Shown here piece after piece: positions 35,155 through 43,968 of a DNA stretch of 64,000 bases. Numbering within the stretch: position 1 is the stretch's first letter; every line of letters starts with the position of its first letter. The notes below the pieces were generated by a model. That model worked only from the letters and a program-made list of their open reading frames with translations, had not been told where the DNA came from and ran no database searches. The translations under genes and the position numbers were made by a program. The stretch spans positions 186,001-250,000 of the forward strand of contig DGQK01000012.1 of assembly GCA_002390745.1 (NCBI GenBank). Reading direction: 5' to 3'. Source of the DNA: Bacteroidetes bacterium UBA4416. Its GTDB lineage: Bacteria > Bacteroidota > Bacteroidia > B-17B0 > Aurantibacillaceae.

Positions 35155-36480
35155 TTAGTTTGTGGTGTTGATGCCAATACAGTAATAATCGTAGCCTAGT
35201 TTTTTCATGTCCTGGTGGTCGAAGATATTCCGGCCATCGAAGATCGCCTTCGCTTTCATGCGCTTATTCACCTCCTTAAAGTCAGGCACACGGAACTCCG
35301 GCCATTCGGTCACAATCAGCAAACCGTCGGCGCCGTTCAGCGTATCGTACATGTCGGTAGCATAGGTAATCTTATTGCCGATCATACGCTCCGCCTCATG
35401 CATGGCCACAGGATCGTAGGCCACCACCTTTGCGCCGGCATTCACCAGCTTATCGATGATCACCAGCGAAGGCGCCTCGCGCATATCGTCGGTTTTCGGT
35501 TTGAAGGACAGTCCCCAGAGAGCAAAAGTCTTACCTTGCAGGTCGCCTTTGAAATGCGATGTCACTTTCGAGAACAACACCTCTTTCTGGTTCTCATTCA
35601 CTTCTTCCACCGCATTTAAAATGCGCATGGTGTAGCTGTTCTCTTTCGCCGTTTTGATCAGTGCTTTCACATCTTTCGGAAAACAGCTTCCGCCGTAGCC
35701 TACACCCGGGTAAATAAACTTGGTGCCTATCCGCGCATCGCTGCCAATCCCTTTACGCACCATGTTCACGTCCGCACCCATGATCTCGCACAGGTTGGCA
35801 ATATCGTTCATGAAGCTGATCTTAGTCGCCAGCATGGCGTTGGCTGCATACTTCGTCATCTCCGCTGAAGGAATATCCATAAAGAAAATAGGATGCCCGT
35901 TCATCAGGAAAGGCTTATACAATTTGCGCATCAGCTCTTCCGCTTCCGGACGGTCAACGCCCACCACAATGCGGTCGGGCTTCATAAAGTCCTCGATCGC
36001 CGCTCCCTCCTTCAGAAACTCCGGATTAGAGGCCACGTAAAAGTCCAGCTTCGATGAGCGCTTATCCAGCTGCTCCTGCAAAGCCTTTCTCACCTTTTCG
36101 GCAGTGCTTACGGGTACCGTGCTCTTCGTAACCACCACAAGCGGCTGCTGCATATGCTCGCCAATGCCCGCTGCTACAGCCAGCACATATTTCAGGTCGG
36201 CAGAGCCGTCCTCATCCGGTGGCGTACCCACGGCAATAAATACGACCTCCGCACCCTCGATGCTGTCTTTCAGAGAAGTCGAGAAATGCAGACGTTTCTT
36301 CTGAACATTGCGCGTTACCATCTCGTCAAGGCCAGGCTCGTAGATCGGTAAAATGCCTTTATTTAAATTGTCGATCTTTTTCTGGTCGATGTCTACACAG
36401 GTTACATCCACGCCAACTTCACTAAAGCAGGTGCCTGTTACCAGCCCTACATAACCTGTTCCTACAATTGCTATTTTCAT
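35155..36480 (-). CDS. ugd: UDP-glucose 6-dehydrogenase
   Basis: A 441-residue NAD-dependent dehydrogenase oxidising UDP-glucose to UDP-glucuronate. N-terminal GTGYVGLVTGTCFSEVG, EFLKEGAAIEDF with the catalytic Glu region, the thiohemiacetal Cys266 in GYGGSCFPKDVKAL, and the C-terminal LWGLSFKPKTDDMREAPS are seen. It precedes uxs and follows an aminotransferase gene by 74 bases, together building UDP-sugar precursors for the envelope polysaccharide. Confidence 0.97.
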   Translation of the reverse strand: MKIAIVGTGYVGLVTGTCFSEVGVDVTCVDIDQKKIDNLNKGILPIYEPGLDEMVTRNVQKKRLHFSTSLKDSIEGAEVVFIAVGTPPDEDGSADLKYVLAVAAGIGEHMQQPLVVVTKSTVPVSTAEKVRKALQEQLDKRSSKLDFYVASNPEFLKEGAAIEDFMKPDRIVVGVDRPEAEELMRKLYKPFLMNGHPIFFMDIPSAEMTKYAANAMLATKISFMNDIANLCEIMGADVNMVRKGIGSDARIGTKFIYPGVGYGGSCFPKDVKALIKTAKENSYTMRILNAVEEVNENQKEVLFSKVTSHFKGDLQGKTFALWGLSFKPKTDDMREAPSLVIIDKLVNAGAKVVAYDPVAMHEAERMIGNKITYATDMYDTLNGADGLLIVTEWPEFRVPDFKEVNKRMKAKAIFDGRNIFDHQDMKKLGYDYYCIGINTTN

Positions 36481-36554
36481 ATTCTAACTTACTAAATTAA
36501 TGTGATCATCTGATGAGGGAGTTGATGCTGTACATTCGTGCAGGCACCATCTTT

Positions 36555-37694
36555 CTATCCAACTAATTCTATCAGGTTATCGGTGATGTATTTCAGGGTG
36601 TCTTCATCCATCTCCGTGTGCATCGGCAAGGATAATACCGTCGCGCATAGCTTTTCCGTCACCGGGAAATCGCCCTTTTTGAAGCGTTCGCTTTTGTAAG
36701 CGTTCTGCTCATGCAATGGAATAGGGTAGTAGATCATGGCCGGGATGCCGCGTTCCGAAAGCTGTTCCCTTAGCTTCGTCCGGTCAACGCCGTTCAGTTG
36801 CAAGGTATATTGGTGAAACACGTGGCTGGAGTTTTTCGCCCTTACCGGGGTTTTCAATTTCGGATGATTGGCCAGGGCCTTATCGTAATACGCAGCTGCT
36901 TTATTCCGGGCAGCAGCATACTCATCGAGGTGCTTTAATTTTGCCTTCAATACCACCGCCTGTATCGTGTCCAGGCGGGAGTTCACGCCCAGTACATCAT
37001 GCACGTACTGCACGCTTTGTCCGTGGTGCGCCACCATGCGCAGCTGCTTTGCCAGAGAGTCATCGTTTGTGTAGATCGCACCGCCGTCGCCGTAGCACCC
37101 TAAATTTTTGCTTGGAAAAAATGACGTGCAGCCGATCGTACCGATCGTGCCCGCTTTCGCCTTTTTACCGTCGGAGAAGGTGTAGTCCGCGCCAATAGCC
37201 TGGGCCACATCCTCGATCACAAATAAGTTATGTTTTTTTGCCACAGCCATGATGCGTTCCATGTCTGCACACTGTCCGAACAAATGCACCGGGACAATCG
37301 CTTTCGTTTTAGGCGTAATAGCCTTCTCGATCGCCTCTACATCAATATCGAACGTGTCAGGATAAACATCCACCAGCACAGGCGTCAGGCCCAGGAGGCC
37401 GATCACTTCCGCAGTAGCTACATAGGTAAAGCTTGCGGTGATCACCTCGTCGCCCGGCTTCAGGCCAAGCGCCATCATCGCAATCTGTAGCGCGTCCGTA
37501 CCGTTGGCACACGGAATCACGTGCTTTACCCCCAGGTAAGCTTCAAGGTCAGCCTGAAATTCTTTTACGGCAGGACCGTTGATAAAGGCCGTGCTGTTGA
37601 TCACTTCCTGTATGCCCGCATCCACTTCAGCTTTTATTTTTTCGTACTGACCTTTCAGGTCAACCATCTGGATTTTCTTTGTAAGAGTTGTCAT
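36555..37694 (-). CDS. DegT/DnrJ/EryC1/StrS family sugar aminotransferase
   Basis: A 379-residue PLP enzyme that aminates keto-sugar nucleotides. Seen: IQMVDLKGQYEKIKAEVD, INGPAVKEFQADL, CANGTDALQIAMMALGL, VHLFGQCADMERI, VIEDVAQAIGADY with the PLP-contact Asp, and the Schiff-base Lys in TSFFPSKNLGCYGDGG. The Gln/Asp-Ala pattern and length match WbpE-like enzymes. The sugar is not determined. In operon with ugd and uxs, so possibly it acts on a 3- or 4-keto UDP-sugar made from UDP-glucuronate. Confidence 0.92.
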   Translation of the reverse strand: MTTLTKKIQMVDLKGQYEKIKAEVDAGIQEVINSTAFINGPAVKEFQADLEAYLGVKHVIPCANGTDALQIAMMALGLKPGDEVITASFTYVATAEVIGLLGLTPVLVDVYPDTFDIDVEAIEKAITPKTKAIVPVHLFGQCADMERIMAVAKKHNLFVIEDVAQAIGADYTFSDGKKAKAGTIGTIGCTSFFPSKNLGCYGDGGAIYTNDDSLAKQLRMVAHHGQSVQYVHDVLGVNSRLDTIQAVVLKAKLKHLDEYAAARNKAAAYYDKALANHPKLKTPVRAKNSSHVFHQYTLQLNGVDRTKLREQLSERGIPAMIYYPIPLHEQNAYKSERFKKGDFPVTEKLCATVLSLPMHTEMDEDTLKYITDNLIELVG

Positions 37695-38114
37695 CCTGTT
37701 GCTTCAAATTTATCCTGCGAATATACACAATTTGAAACGAAAGCCTGACAATAATTCGGAGCTTTTTCCTGCTTTCCGCTCTATCTTTTGGCGGCACAAA
37801 AAGCCGCCAAAAGGATGCCGCTGCAATCAGGGCTAGGGCTTATTTCTGCCGCGTATCCCTTACAGGTTTTAGAGGTCCGGAAGGATAAGGATTGTGCCCG
37901 GAGACAGGCTATTCAAGCCTTTCAGGGCTGCTGTTTGCATATAGTGTTTAGCCCTTAGCAAATTGAAAAGCCCTTTGTTGTGCAAGAGCATTTCCCTTCT
38001 CAAAATACCGGAAAAATTCCCTCTTACCTCTCCGCGCTCCTTTGCGCTTTCATGTTCCTCCGTTTCTCTGCCTCTCCGTGGTGAAAACCCTCCGCTTCCG
38101 TGGCGTTTAAAGCA
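37695..38114. other. 420-base gap with palindromic element and repeat-like tail
   Basis: Between the aminotransferase and RecD-like helicase genes. It contains the hairpin at 37785-37813 with conserved-looking flanks, and at about 38030-38100 a CCACGGAG/GCGCTCC-type repetitive stretch. I see no convincing gene, although it must hold the aminotransferase operon promoter near 37700. Confidence 0.6.
37767..37845 (+). repeat. Palindromic element, possible small RNA or dispersed repeat
   Basis: An 11-bp perfect stem CTTTTGGCGGC (37785-37795) / GCCGCCAAAAG (37803-37813) with a 7-base loop, flanked left by TTCCTGCTTTCCGCTCTAT and right by GATGCCGCTGCAATCAGGG. I recall very similar flanks around variable hairpins in many Bacteroidota intergenic regions, but cannot verify that here. 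Strand is arbitrary. Confidence 0.5.
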
Positions 38115-39539
38115 CTACTCAAAAAACTCATCCGAGAAATTCATCAGGTACACCTTCTCCGAAGCGCGGGTGAAGGCCGTATACAGCCAACGGATAAACT
38201 CCACGTTCAGCATCTCCTTCGTCAGGTAGCCCTGGTCGATGAACACGCAGGGCCATTGTCCGCCCTGTGCCTTGTGGCAGGTCACCGCATAGTTGAATTT
38301 TACCTGCAGCGCGTTGAAATAAGGACTGTTCTTCAGGTAAGACATTCTCGCCGATTTGATGGGCACATCAGCCACATCCTCCATCACGGCTTCAAATAAA
38401 AATTGCTGCTGCTCTTTCGTGAGCGCCGATGTATCCGTGCTGATGGCATCCAGCAATAAATTAAGCGTGATCTCCGGAGAATTTTGGTAATCGCAAAGCT
38501 CCACCACGCATTCGGCAAAATGAAAACCATAGAGTTCGCGCCTGTTCGTGATCTTTTTGATTTGCAGGCTGTCGCCATTGGCAATGAATCCCGCTTCCGA
38601 CTTGTCATCCAGCCAGAAATAATTGTTCTTTACTACCATCATCAGGTCGCCGCCGCAGAGGTCGTCGTCCATGTAACGCACGCGGTTACGCACTGCCTGG
38701 TTGAATAAATTTGCGCGTTTGTTGCTGCGCGTCACGATCAGCACATCGTTGAAGCCATACTTGCTGTAAGCATTGTTCAGCGCATCTTCCAGCTCATCGC
38801 CGCTCAGGCGGATCACATCCGCATAGGTGCGAAGCTTTGGGAACTCCGCGCTCTCCTGCGCAATGCAATTGCGCAAATGCGTCGCATTTTTCAGAATGCC
38901 GCTCGCATCCTGTTGCCTGGCTACCTGCCTGAGCTCAATATGTTTAATACTCAGGCTGTAAGATGCCCTTAAATACTCAATGTTCAGGGCCGGGCTTTCG
39001 CTGCTTCCCACCGGCGGCAGCTGTGCCGTGTCGCCTACCAGGATCAGCTTGCAATTATCCCCCTGGAACACATATTCAAAGAGGCTTTCGAGCAGGCTGC
39101 CATACACCGATCCCGAATCCGGATTGTCCATGCCGATCATCGAAGCCTCATCCACGATAAAGATCGTATGGCGGTGCAGGTTCTCGCCCAGCGTAAAGGT
39201 CACGCCGCCGTCATGCGTCGGCATCTTCCGGAAGATCTTTTTGTGAATGGTGAACGCCGGTCTCTGCGAGTAGTTCGAAAGTACCTTGGCAGCGCGGCCC
39301 GTCGGCGCCAGCAACACACTCCGCCATTTGAAACTCGGCAGCGTTTTGGAAAGCGCCGCAATCATATTCGTTTTGCCTGTACCGGCATACCCCTTGATCA
39401 CCATGATCTCGCGCTGGTTCTGGTTCGAGATGAAATCGGACAGCATAGCGATCAGGTCCGACTGGTCGCTGGTGGGCGTAAAGCTCAGCCAGCTCAGGAA
39501 AACAGAACTGAAGGAATTATGGGCGATCGGGCTGTACAA
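38115..39539 (-). CDS. RecD-like ATP-dependent DNA helicase
   Basis: A 474-residue superfamily 1B helicase-like ATPase. The start is a TTG at 39539, giving FTPTSDQSDLIAML (Q-motif region) ahead of Walker A VIKGYAGTGKTNMI, APTGRAAKVL (motif Ia), VDEASMIG (Walker B), LILVGDTAQLPPVGSSESP (motif III), and at the C terminus NYAVTCHKAQGGQWPCVFID and LYTAFTRASEKVYL (UvrD_C_2 motifs V and VI). Homologues are called ATP-dependent RecD-like or Dda-like helicases and are presumed repair enzymes; no RecB/C partners are nearby. It lies 56 bases downstream of ispG on the same strand. Confidence 0.9.
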   Translation of the reverse strand: MYSPIAHNSFSSVFLSWLSFTPTSDQSDLIAMLSDFISNQNQREIMVIKGYAGTGKTNMIAALSKTLPSFKWRSVLLAPTGRAAKVLSNYSQRPAFTIHKKIFRKMPTHDGGVTFTLGENLHRHTIFIVDEASMIGMDNPDSGSVYGSLLESLFEYVFQGDNCKLILVGDTAQLPPVGSSESPALNIEYLRASYSLSIKHIELRQVARQQDASGILKNATHLRNCIAQESAEFPKLRTYADVIRLSGDELEDALNNAYSKYGFNDVLIVTRSNKRANLFNQAVRNRVRYMDDDLCGGDLMMVVKNNYFWLDDKSEAGFIANGDSLQIKKITNRRELYGFHFAECVVELCDYQNSPEITLNLLLDAISTDTSALTKEQQQFLFEAVMEDVADVPIKSARMSYLKNSPYFNALQVKFNYAVTCHKAQGGQWPCVFIDQGYLTKEMLNVEFIRWLYTAFTRASEKVYLMNFSDEFFE

Positions 39540-39595
39540 AGCTCATGAGGTATTAAAATTAAACATCCGTTCAGGGCATGCTGCCGCCCTTTTCA

Positions 39596-41548
39596 TTACG
39601 CTTTTTCCACCCAGTCGCCATGCTCTTTGATCAGGTCGATGAGCTCGTCCACCGCATGATCGCTCGGCACATTTTTCTTTACCACCTCCTTGCCTTTGTA
39701 AAGGGAGATCTTGTCTACGCCCACGCCCACATAGCCGTAATCGGCATCCGCCATTTCTCCCGGGCCGTTCACAATACAGCCCATGATCCCGATCTTGATC
39801 CCTTTCAGATGGTCGGTACGCTCCCTGATCTTCTGAGTGGTTTCCTGCAGGTCGAAGAGTGTGCGCCCGCAGCTCGGGCAGGAAATATATTCCGTTTTGC
39901 TGATGCGCGTGCGCGTGGCCTGTAAAATGCCAAAAGCCGTGGAGTTGGCTACTTGTGCGCTTGTGCAATTCGTTTGCTTCAGCCAGAGGCCGTCGCCCAG
40001 GCCGTCGAGGAACAAGGCACCGGCTTCGGTAGAAGCGCCCAGCTGAAAATCCTGTTCGCTGATATTGGCAAACGACCGCTGAATGATCACCGGCAATTTC
40101 ACATCCTGTTCTGCCAGCGTCACGAAAATCCTCCGGAGCTCCGCCATCGCGTGTTTATTGAGCGTTTCCACCACCAGCACCACATTGCCGTTTCCTTTGA
40201 TCGCCGACAAAAAATCAGGACTAAGGATATGTTTCGTCACCGCTACAAAATTCAGTTCAGGATGCACTTTTTCGCTGCGGAAATACTCGTCGCCGAAAAA
40301 TAAAGGATATTGCCTCACCGGGTTCTCCAGGTCTATCCAGGTATCCGAATTATAAATGATGCCCAGTGTTCCCGGGATGTCGAAATCAATCGTATGATTT
40401 CCTACATAAATAAAATCGCAGGCCAGGTCGTTGATATTCCATTTGTCAAGCGGCACAGAATAATTGTAGCCCAAAGGGAAAAACGATGCCGGCGTGATCT
40501 GCTCCCGCTCGCTCAGGTCGCCGATTACGCGCGGCACATGATGCCCGCCGGTATTGATCACCGCAATGCTGTCACGCCGTTGGTATTCGTAAGGATTATA
40601 AGGCAAAGCTATTTTTTCGCCCTCCTGCTTCAAAGGTTCGATGGCCTCGTGCGGTGTGCGTTTCAGATAACGGTCTACCAGTGCCTTTGCTACCGGGATT
40701 TCAAATTCAGGCTCTTCGGTCAGGGAAACGCGTACCGTATCACCCAAACCATCTTCAAGCAGGGTGCCGATGCCTACGGCCGATTTGATCCTTCCGTCTT
40801 CCCCGTCGCCTGCTTCGGTAACACCTAAATGCAGGGGATAGCTGCGGTTGCTTTCCATCATTTTCTGTACCAGCAGGCGGTAAGCCTGCACCATTACCTG
40901 TGTATTGCTGGCCTTCATCGAGATCACAATGTTATGGTAGTTCAGGTCTTCGCAGATCCGCAGGAATTCGAAAGCCGATTCCACCATACCCAAAGGCGTA
41001 TCGCCATAGCGGCTCATGATGCGGTCGCTCAAAGAACCGTGGTTGGTGCCGATGCGCATCGCCGTACCGTACTCCTTGCAAATCTTTACCAGGGGCGTGA
41101 AGCGCTGCCGGATCCGTTCCAGCTCCTGCTCGTATGCGGCATCCGTATAATCGATCTCCTCAAACTTTTTCTTATCGGCGTAGTTGCCGGGGTTCACCCT
41201 CACCTTTTCGATGATGCGCGCCGCATACTCAGCCGCATTCGGCGTGAAGTGGATATCGGCCACCAGGGGCGTATGGTAGCCCGCAGCCGCCAGTTCTTTT
41301 TTGATGTTCTCTAAATTCTTCGCCTCGTTGATGCTGGGAGCGGTAATCCTCACCAGTTCACAGCCCGCCTCGATCATCCGGATACTCTGTGCTACCGTGG
41401 CTTTGGTATCCATCGTGTCGGTAGTGGTCATGCTTTGCAGGCGGATCGGATTGTTGCCGCCGATGCCCAGGGCACCGCATTTCACTTCATGCGTTTTAAA
41501 ACGTTTGTACTCCGTTAAGCTATCGCTGTATGGAAGGTATAACTTCAT
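39596..41548 (-). CDS. ispG: 4-hydroxy-3-methylbut-2-en-1-yl diphosphate synthase, long form
   Basis: A 650-residue [4Fe-4S] enzyme of the MEP isoprenoid pathway. Bacteroidota, Chlamydiae and plants have this long form with an extra domain between the TIM barrel and the cluster domain. Seen: VKCGALGIGGNNPIRLQSMTTTDTMD split over the opening region, ELVRITAPSINEAKNL, PLVADIHFTPNAA, RIGTNHGSLSDRIM, and the cluster Cys residues in ISCPSCGRTLFDL and MGCIVNGPGEMADADYGYVG. The C terminus ends DLIKEHGDWVEKA. It is followed by a 56-base gap and the RecD-like helicase. Confidence 0.97.
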   Translation of the reverse strand: MKLYLPYSDSLTEYKRFKTHEVKCGALGIGGNNPIRLQSMTTTDTMDTKATVAQSIRMIEAGCELVRITAPSINEAKNLENIKKELAAAGYHTPLVADIHFTPNAAEYAARIIEKVRVNPGNYADKKKFEEIDYTDAAYEQELERIRQRFTPLVKICKEYGTAMRIGTNHGSLSDRIMSRYGDTPLGMVESAFEFLRICEDLNYHNIVISMKASNTQVMVQAYRLLVQKMMESNRSYPLHLGVTEAGDGEDGRIKSAVGIGTLLEDGLGDTVRVSLTEEPEFEIPVAKALVDRYLKRTPHEAIEPLKQEGEKIALPYNPYEYQRRDSIAVINTGGHHVPRVIGDLSEREQITPASFFPLGYNYSVPLDKWNINDLACDFIYVGNHTIDFDIPGTLGIIYNSDTWIDLENPVRQYPLFFGDEYFRSEKVHPELNFVAVTKHILSPDFLSAIKGNGNVVLVVETLNKHAMAELRRIFVTLAEQDVKLPVIIQRSFANISEQDFQLGASTEAGALFLDGLGDGLWLKQTNCTSAQVANSTAFGILQATRTRISKTEYISCPSCGRTLFDLQETTQKIRERTDHLKGIKIGIMGCIVNGPGEMADADYGYVGVGVDKISLYKGKEVVKKNVPSDHAVDELIDLIKEHGDWVEKA

Positions 41549-41676
41549 GATTCTTTATCTTTTCTAACCGCGGAGCCACTGGCTATATCGCACTGGCCGC
41601 GGGGTTTTAGTCTTTTATGAATGCTTCTTTTTCCTGGCGCACCCTGCGCCTTCTTTGTATCTCTGCTGTTCGATCC

Positions 41677-41813
41677 TTTCACTCTCCTAAGTCCCTTCAA
41701 TCTCCTGAGTCCCTTCACTCCATTCTGTCCCTTCATTTCCTTAAGTCCCTACATTCCCCTTCACTCCCTTAAGTCCCTTCCGTCTTTTTTAATCTGTCCC
41801 TTCTGTCTTTTTT
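41677..41813. repeat. Degenerate 18-base tandem repeat (GTCCCTTC units)
   Basis: GTCCCT starts at 41691, 41709, 41727, 41745, 41773 and 41796; the first four are spaced exactly 18 bases. The units have the form GTCCCTTCAnTCnnnTnA and the array is pure pyrimidine-rich on the plus strand. It fills most of the ispG-cyclase gap. Related single copies are at 3753 (CTTAAGGGAC) and 43832 (GTCCCTTAC). An imperfect CCGCGG palindrome (41568-41602) lies beside it. Confidence 0.7.
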
Positions 41814-42561
41814 AAAAAATCTTATACAATACCGGTTTGCTGGGGCTTGCGTCGTTCTCGAAGCTGGCAATCTGTAAGTTCAAAATGTAAGTGCCATCGA
41901 TGACCTCGTTGTTCACATAAATAAATTCCGTGATGGTTTTATGAAACTGCGTGTTTTCGGGGTACTGCCAGAAAGCATGATGGGCAAGGAGCTTTCCCTC
42001 ATCCATTTCGCGGTCGATGCTGGGCATATCGATCAGCAGATGCTCCACGCCGATGTCGTTCAGGAAAAGGATCGCTTCTTTCTGCACATAAGGCGGGTTG
42101 GTATTGGAATATTGCGTCGTTAATTTGTTCAATCCGTTGGAGAGTGTGCGGATCACGATGGCTTCCGGTTTTCGTCCTTCCAGGGCATCCTCGAAATGCC
42201 GGCGCGTGATCACGAAGTCGCCGTTCTCCAATTCTTTCGGAAGGATCGTGACCACTTCCGCCAGGAACATAAAACGTTTCAGGCATTGGTTGATCGTGAC
42301 GAATTCCTTGCTGATGTGCCCCACGCATTCGGTGTGTGTGCCGTTGCCATGCGGGTTGAAAATAATATTCCGGAAATTCACGGAGCCGCCTTTGTTCACG
42401 TCGCCGATCCAGTCGCCGTTTTGCACCGGTTCAAGCTTCATGGGCTTCACATACCAGGCACTCACGCAGTCGGCATGGTCGCTGAGCGGAATGGAAATAT
42501 CGATGGGTTGGTAAAGATCGATTTTATAATCTTTACCCTTATGAAAAACGGAAGCAATCAT
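41812..42561 (-). CDS. Cyclase family protein (kynurenine formamidase-like)
   Basis: A 249-residue member of the cyclase/KynB superfamily, metal-dependent amidohydrolase-like enzymes. It starts with PIDISIPLSDH-type strands. The metal motif, usually HxGTHxDxPxH, reads NPHGNGTHTECVGHISKEF here (the Asp is Glu and the Pro is Val, the His residues kept). Further on LLIDMPSIDREMDEGKLLAHHAFW holds the distal conserved Asp/Glu and His. Substrate unknown; members hydrolyse formamides, lactams or isatin. Single gene; downstream lies the 18-base repeat. Confidence 0.85.
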   Translation of the reverse strand: MIASVFHKGKDYKIDLYQPIDISIPLSDHADCVSAWYVKPMKLEPVQNGDWIGDVNKGGSVNFRNIIFNPHGNGTHTECVGHISKEFVTINQCLKRFMFLAEVVTILPKELENGDFVITRRHFEDALEGRKPEAIVIRTLSNGLNKLTTQYSNTNPPYVQKEAILFLNDIGVEHLLIDMPSIDREMDEGKLLAHHAFWQYPENTQFHKTITEFIYVNNEVIDGTYILNLQIASFENDASPSKPVLYKIF

Positions 42562-42741
42562 GGTCAGACCGGTTCAAAAATACGTGCTGGTATCCCGGAG
42601 TTTTTACCGAAAAATAACATAGCCGGGTTCAGGGTTACAAAATTGACAATAAATCGGCATATTAGCTTTATTTTTTATTTTTTTGACCATTATTGTGAAA
42701 AAATCATACACAAGGTTTTTAACAAAAAAAAGTTCAAAAAC

Positions 42742-42772
42742 TTTGATTTGAATTAAAATTATCATAATTTAG
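42742..42772 (+). promoter_or_regulatory. Bacteroidota-type promoter of the porP gene
   Basis: TTTG at 42742-42745 is followed after 19 bases by TAATTTAG at 42765-42772, one mismatch from the TAnnTTTG -7 element. The spacing is right. It lies 51 bases upstream of the porP start. Confidence 0.55.
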
Positions 42773-42823
42773 TCCCCTAGGTATTTAACGATACTTAACA
42801 AAAACAAAACTAAACTGGTCAAC

Positions 42824-43798
42824 ATGAAGAAAATCTTTACAACTTTAACTGTTGCTTTGGCAGCATTTACCAGCGTTTCCTTCGCTCAGCAGGATCCTCA
42901 ATTTACCCAATTTATGCATAATAAATTGATCTATAACCCGGGTTATGCAGGAACAAGCCAGGCTATCTGTGCCAATGTTCTGTACCGCCAGCAGTGGGTA
43001 AATTTTCCGGGAGCTCCTAAAACAGGGCTCATCAGCATCGATATGCCTGTCGGAAGCCTGCCTTTGGGTATTGGTTTGAACGTAATGAATGATCAGATCG
43101 GTTTCAGTAAGACCCTCTTTGCGCGCCTGGCTTTAGCCTGGAACAAGCCTCTTGGTGCCGGTATGTTAGGTGTGGGTATCGACGGTGGTATCCTGCAGCA
43201 GCAATTTAATGGTAACTGGATTACTCCGGATGGTCCGGGCAGTCCGGATAATGCAATCCCGGGCTATACTTACGGAAACCCTTCGAATACAAACCCTAAC
43301 TTAAACGCACTGACCTATGACCTCGGTTTCGGCGCTTACTATACCATTCCTAATAAAATGTATGTGGGGATCTCTTCAACCCACTTAACAGCACAGGATA
43401 TCAGCGCGGGCAGCAAAGTGAAATACTCTCTGGCCCGTCACTACTACTTAATGGCTGGCTATACATTTGCTTTGCCTAATCCTGATCACGCCATCCAACC
43501 TAACATCAAAGTGAAAACCGATGCGGCCTCTACACAGCTGGATGTGAACTTAACCTACTTATATAAAAACACATTCTGGTTTGGTGTATCTTACCGTATG
43601 CAGGATGCCATCGCGCCAATGGTTGGTGCCCGCTTCCTGCCTAACAAGAGCTTAAAAGTAGGTTACTCGTATGATGTGACTACTTCTAAAATCAAAGGCT
43701 ACAGCGCCGGTACACACGAGATCATGTTAGGCTACTGCTTCATGCCAAAACCTAAAACTAAAGTAACCAGCTACCAAAACACAAGGCAGTTAGATTAA
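42824..43798 (+). CDS. PorP/SprF family type IX secretion outer-membrane protein
   Basis: A 324-residue outer-membrane protein. A signal peptide (residues 1-21, ending SVSFAQ) is followed by the family signature QQDPQFTQFMHNKLIYNPGYAGTS, here given in part, and by RQQWVNFPGAPKTGLISIDMP. The rest is a membrane beta-barrel with alternating strands (LKVGYSYDVTTSKIKGYS, HEIMLGYCF). PorP/SprF proteins are bound to T9SS substrates or to the motor complex at the cell envelope. It sits 170 bases ahead of gldK, the usual place for a porP in the phylum, with its own promoter. Confidence 0.93.
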   Translation: MKKIFTTLTVALAAFTSVSFAQQDPQFTQFMHNKLIYNPGYAGTSQAICANVLYRQQWVNFPGAPKTGLISIDMPVGSLPLGIGLNVMNDQIGFSKTLFARLALAWNKPLGAGMLGVGIDGGILQQQFNGNWITPDGPGSPDNAIPGYTYGNPSNTNPNLNALTYDLGFGAYYTIPNKMYVGISSTHLTAQDISAGSKVKYSLARHYYLMAGYTFALPNPDHAIQPNIKVKTDAASTQLDVNLTYLYKNTFWFGVSYRMQDAIAPMVGARFLPNKSLKVGYSYDVTTSKIKGYSAGTHEIMLGYCFMPKPKTKVTSYQNTRQLD

Positions 43799-43968
43799 AA
43801 ATTGTAACCTTTTTAAAAAAAGCACGTTTAAGTCCCTTACAAACTTATTTCAGGACCTGTTAATAAGTTGTTGATAAAGTTAAGTGTCACTAAAAAAAGG
43901 GTTTGGGATTATAAACAACAAAAGCAAGTGAGCCGCGGCTTAGGAGCGACAAATTAAACACAAGCACT

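Noticed and set aside
41677..41813. CRISPR array
   Set aside because: Units are 18 bases and degenerate, without constant repeats of 25 or more bases with unique spacers.
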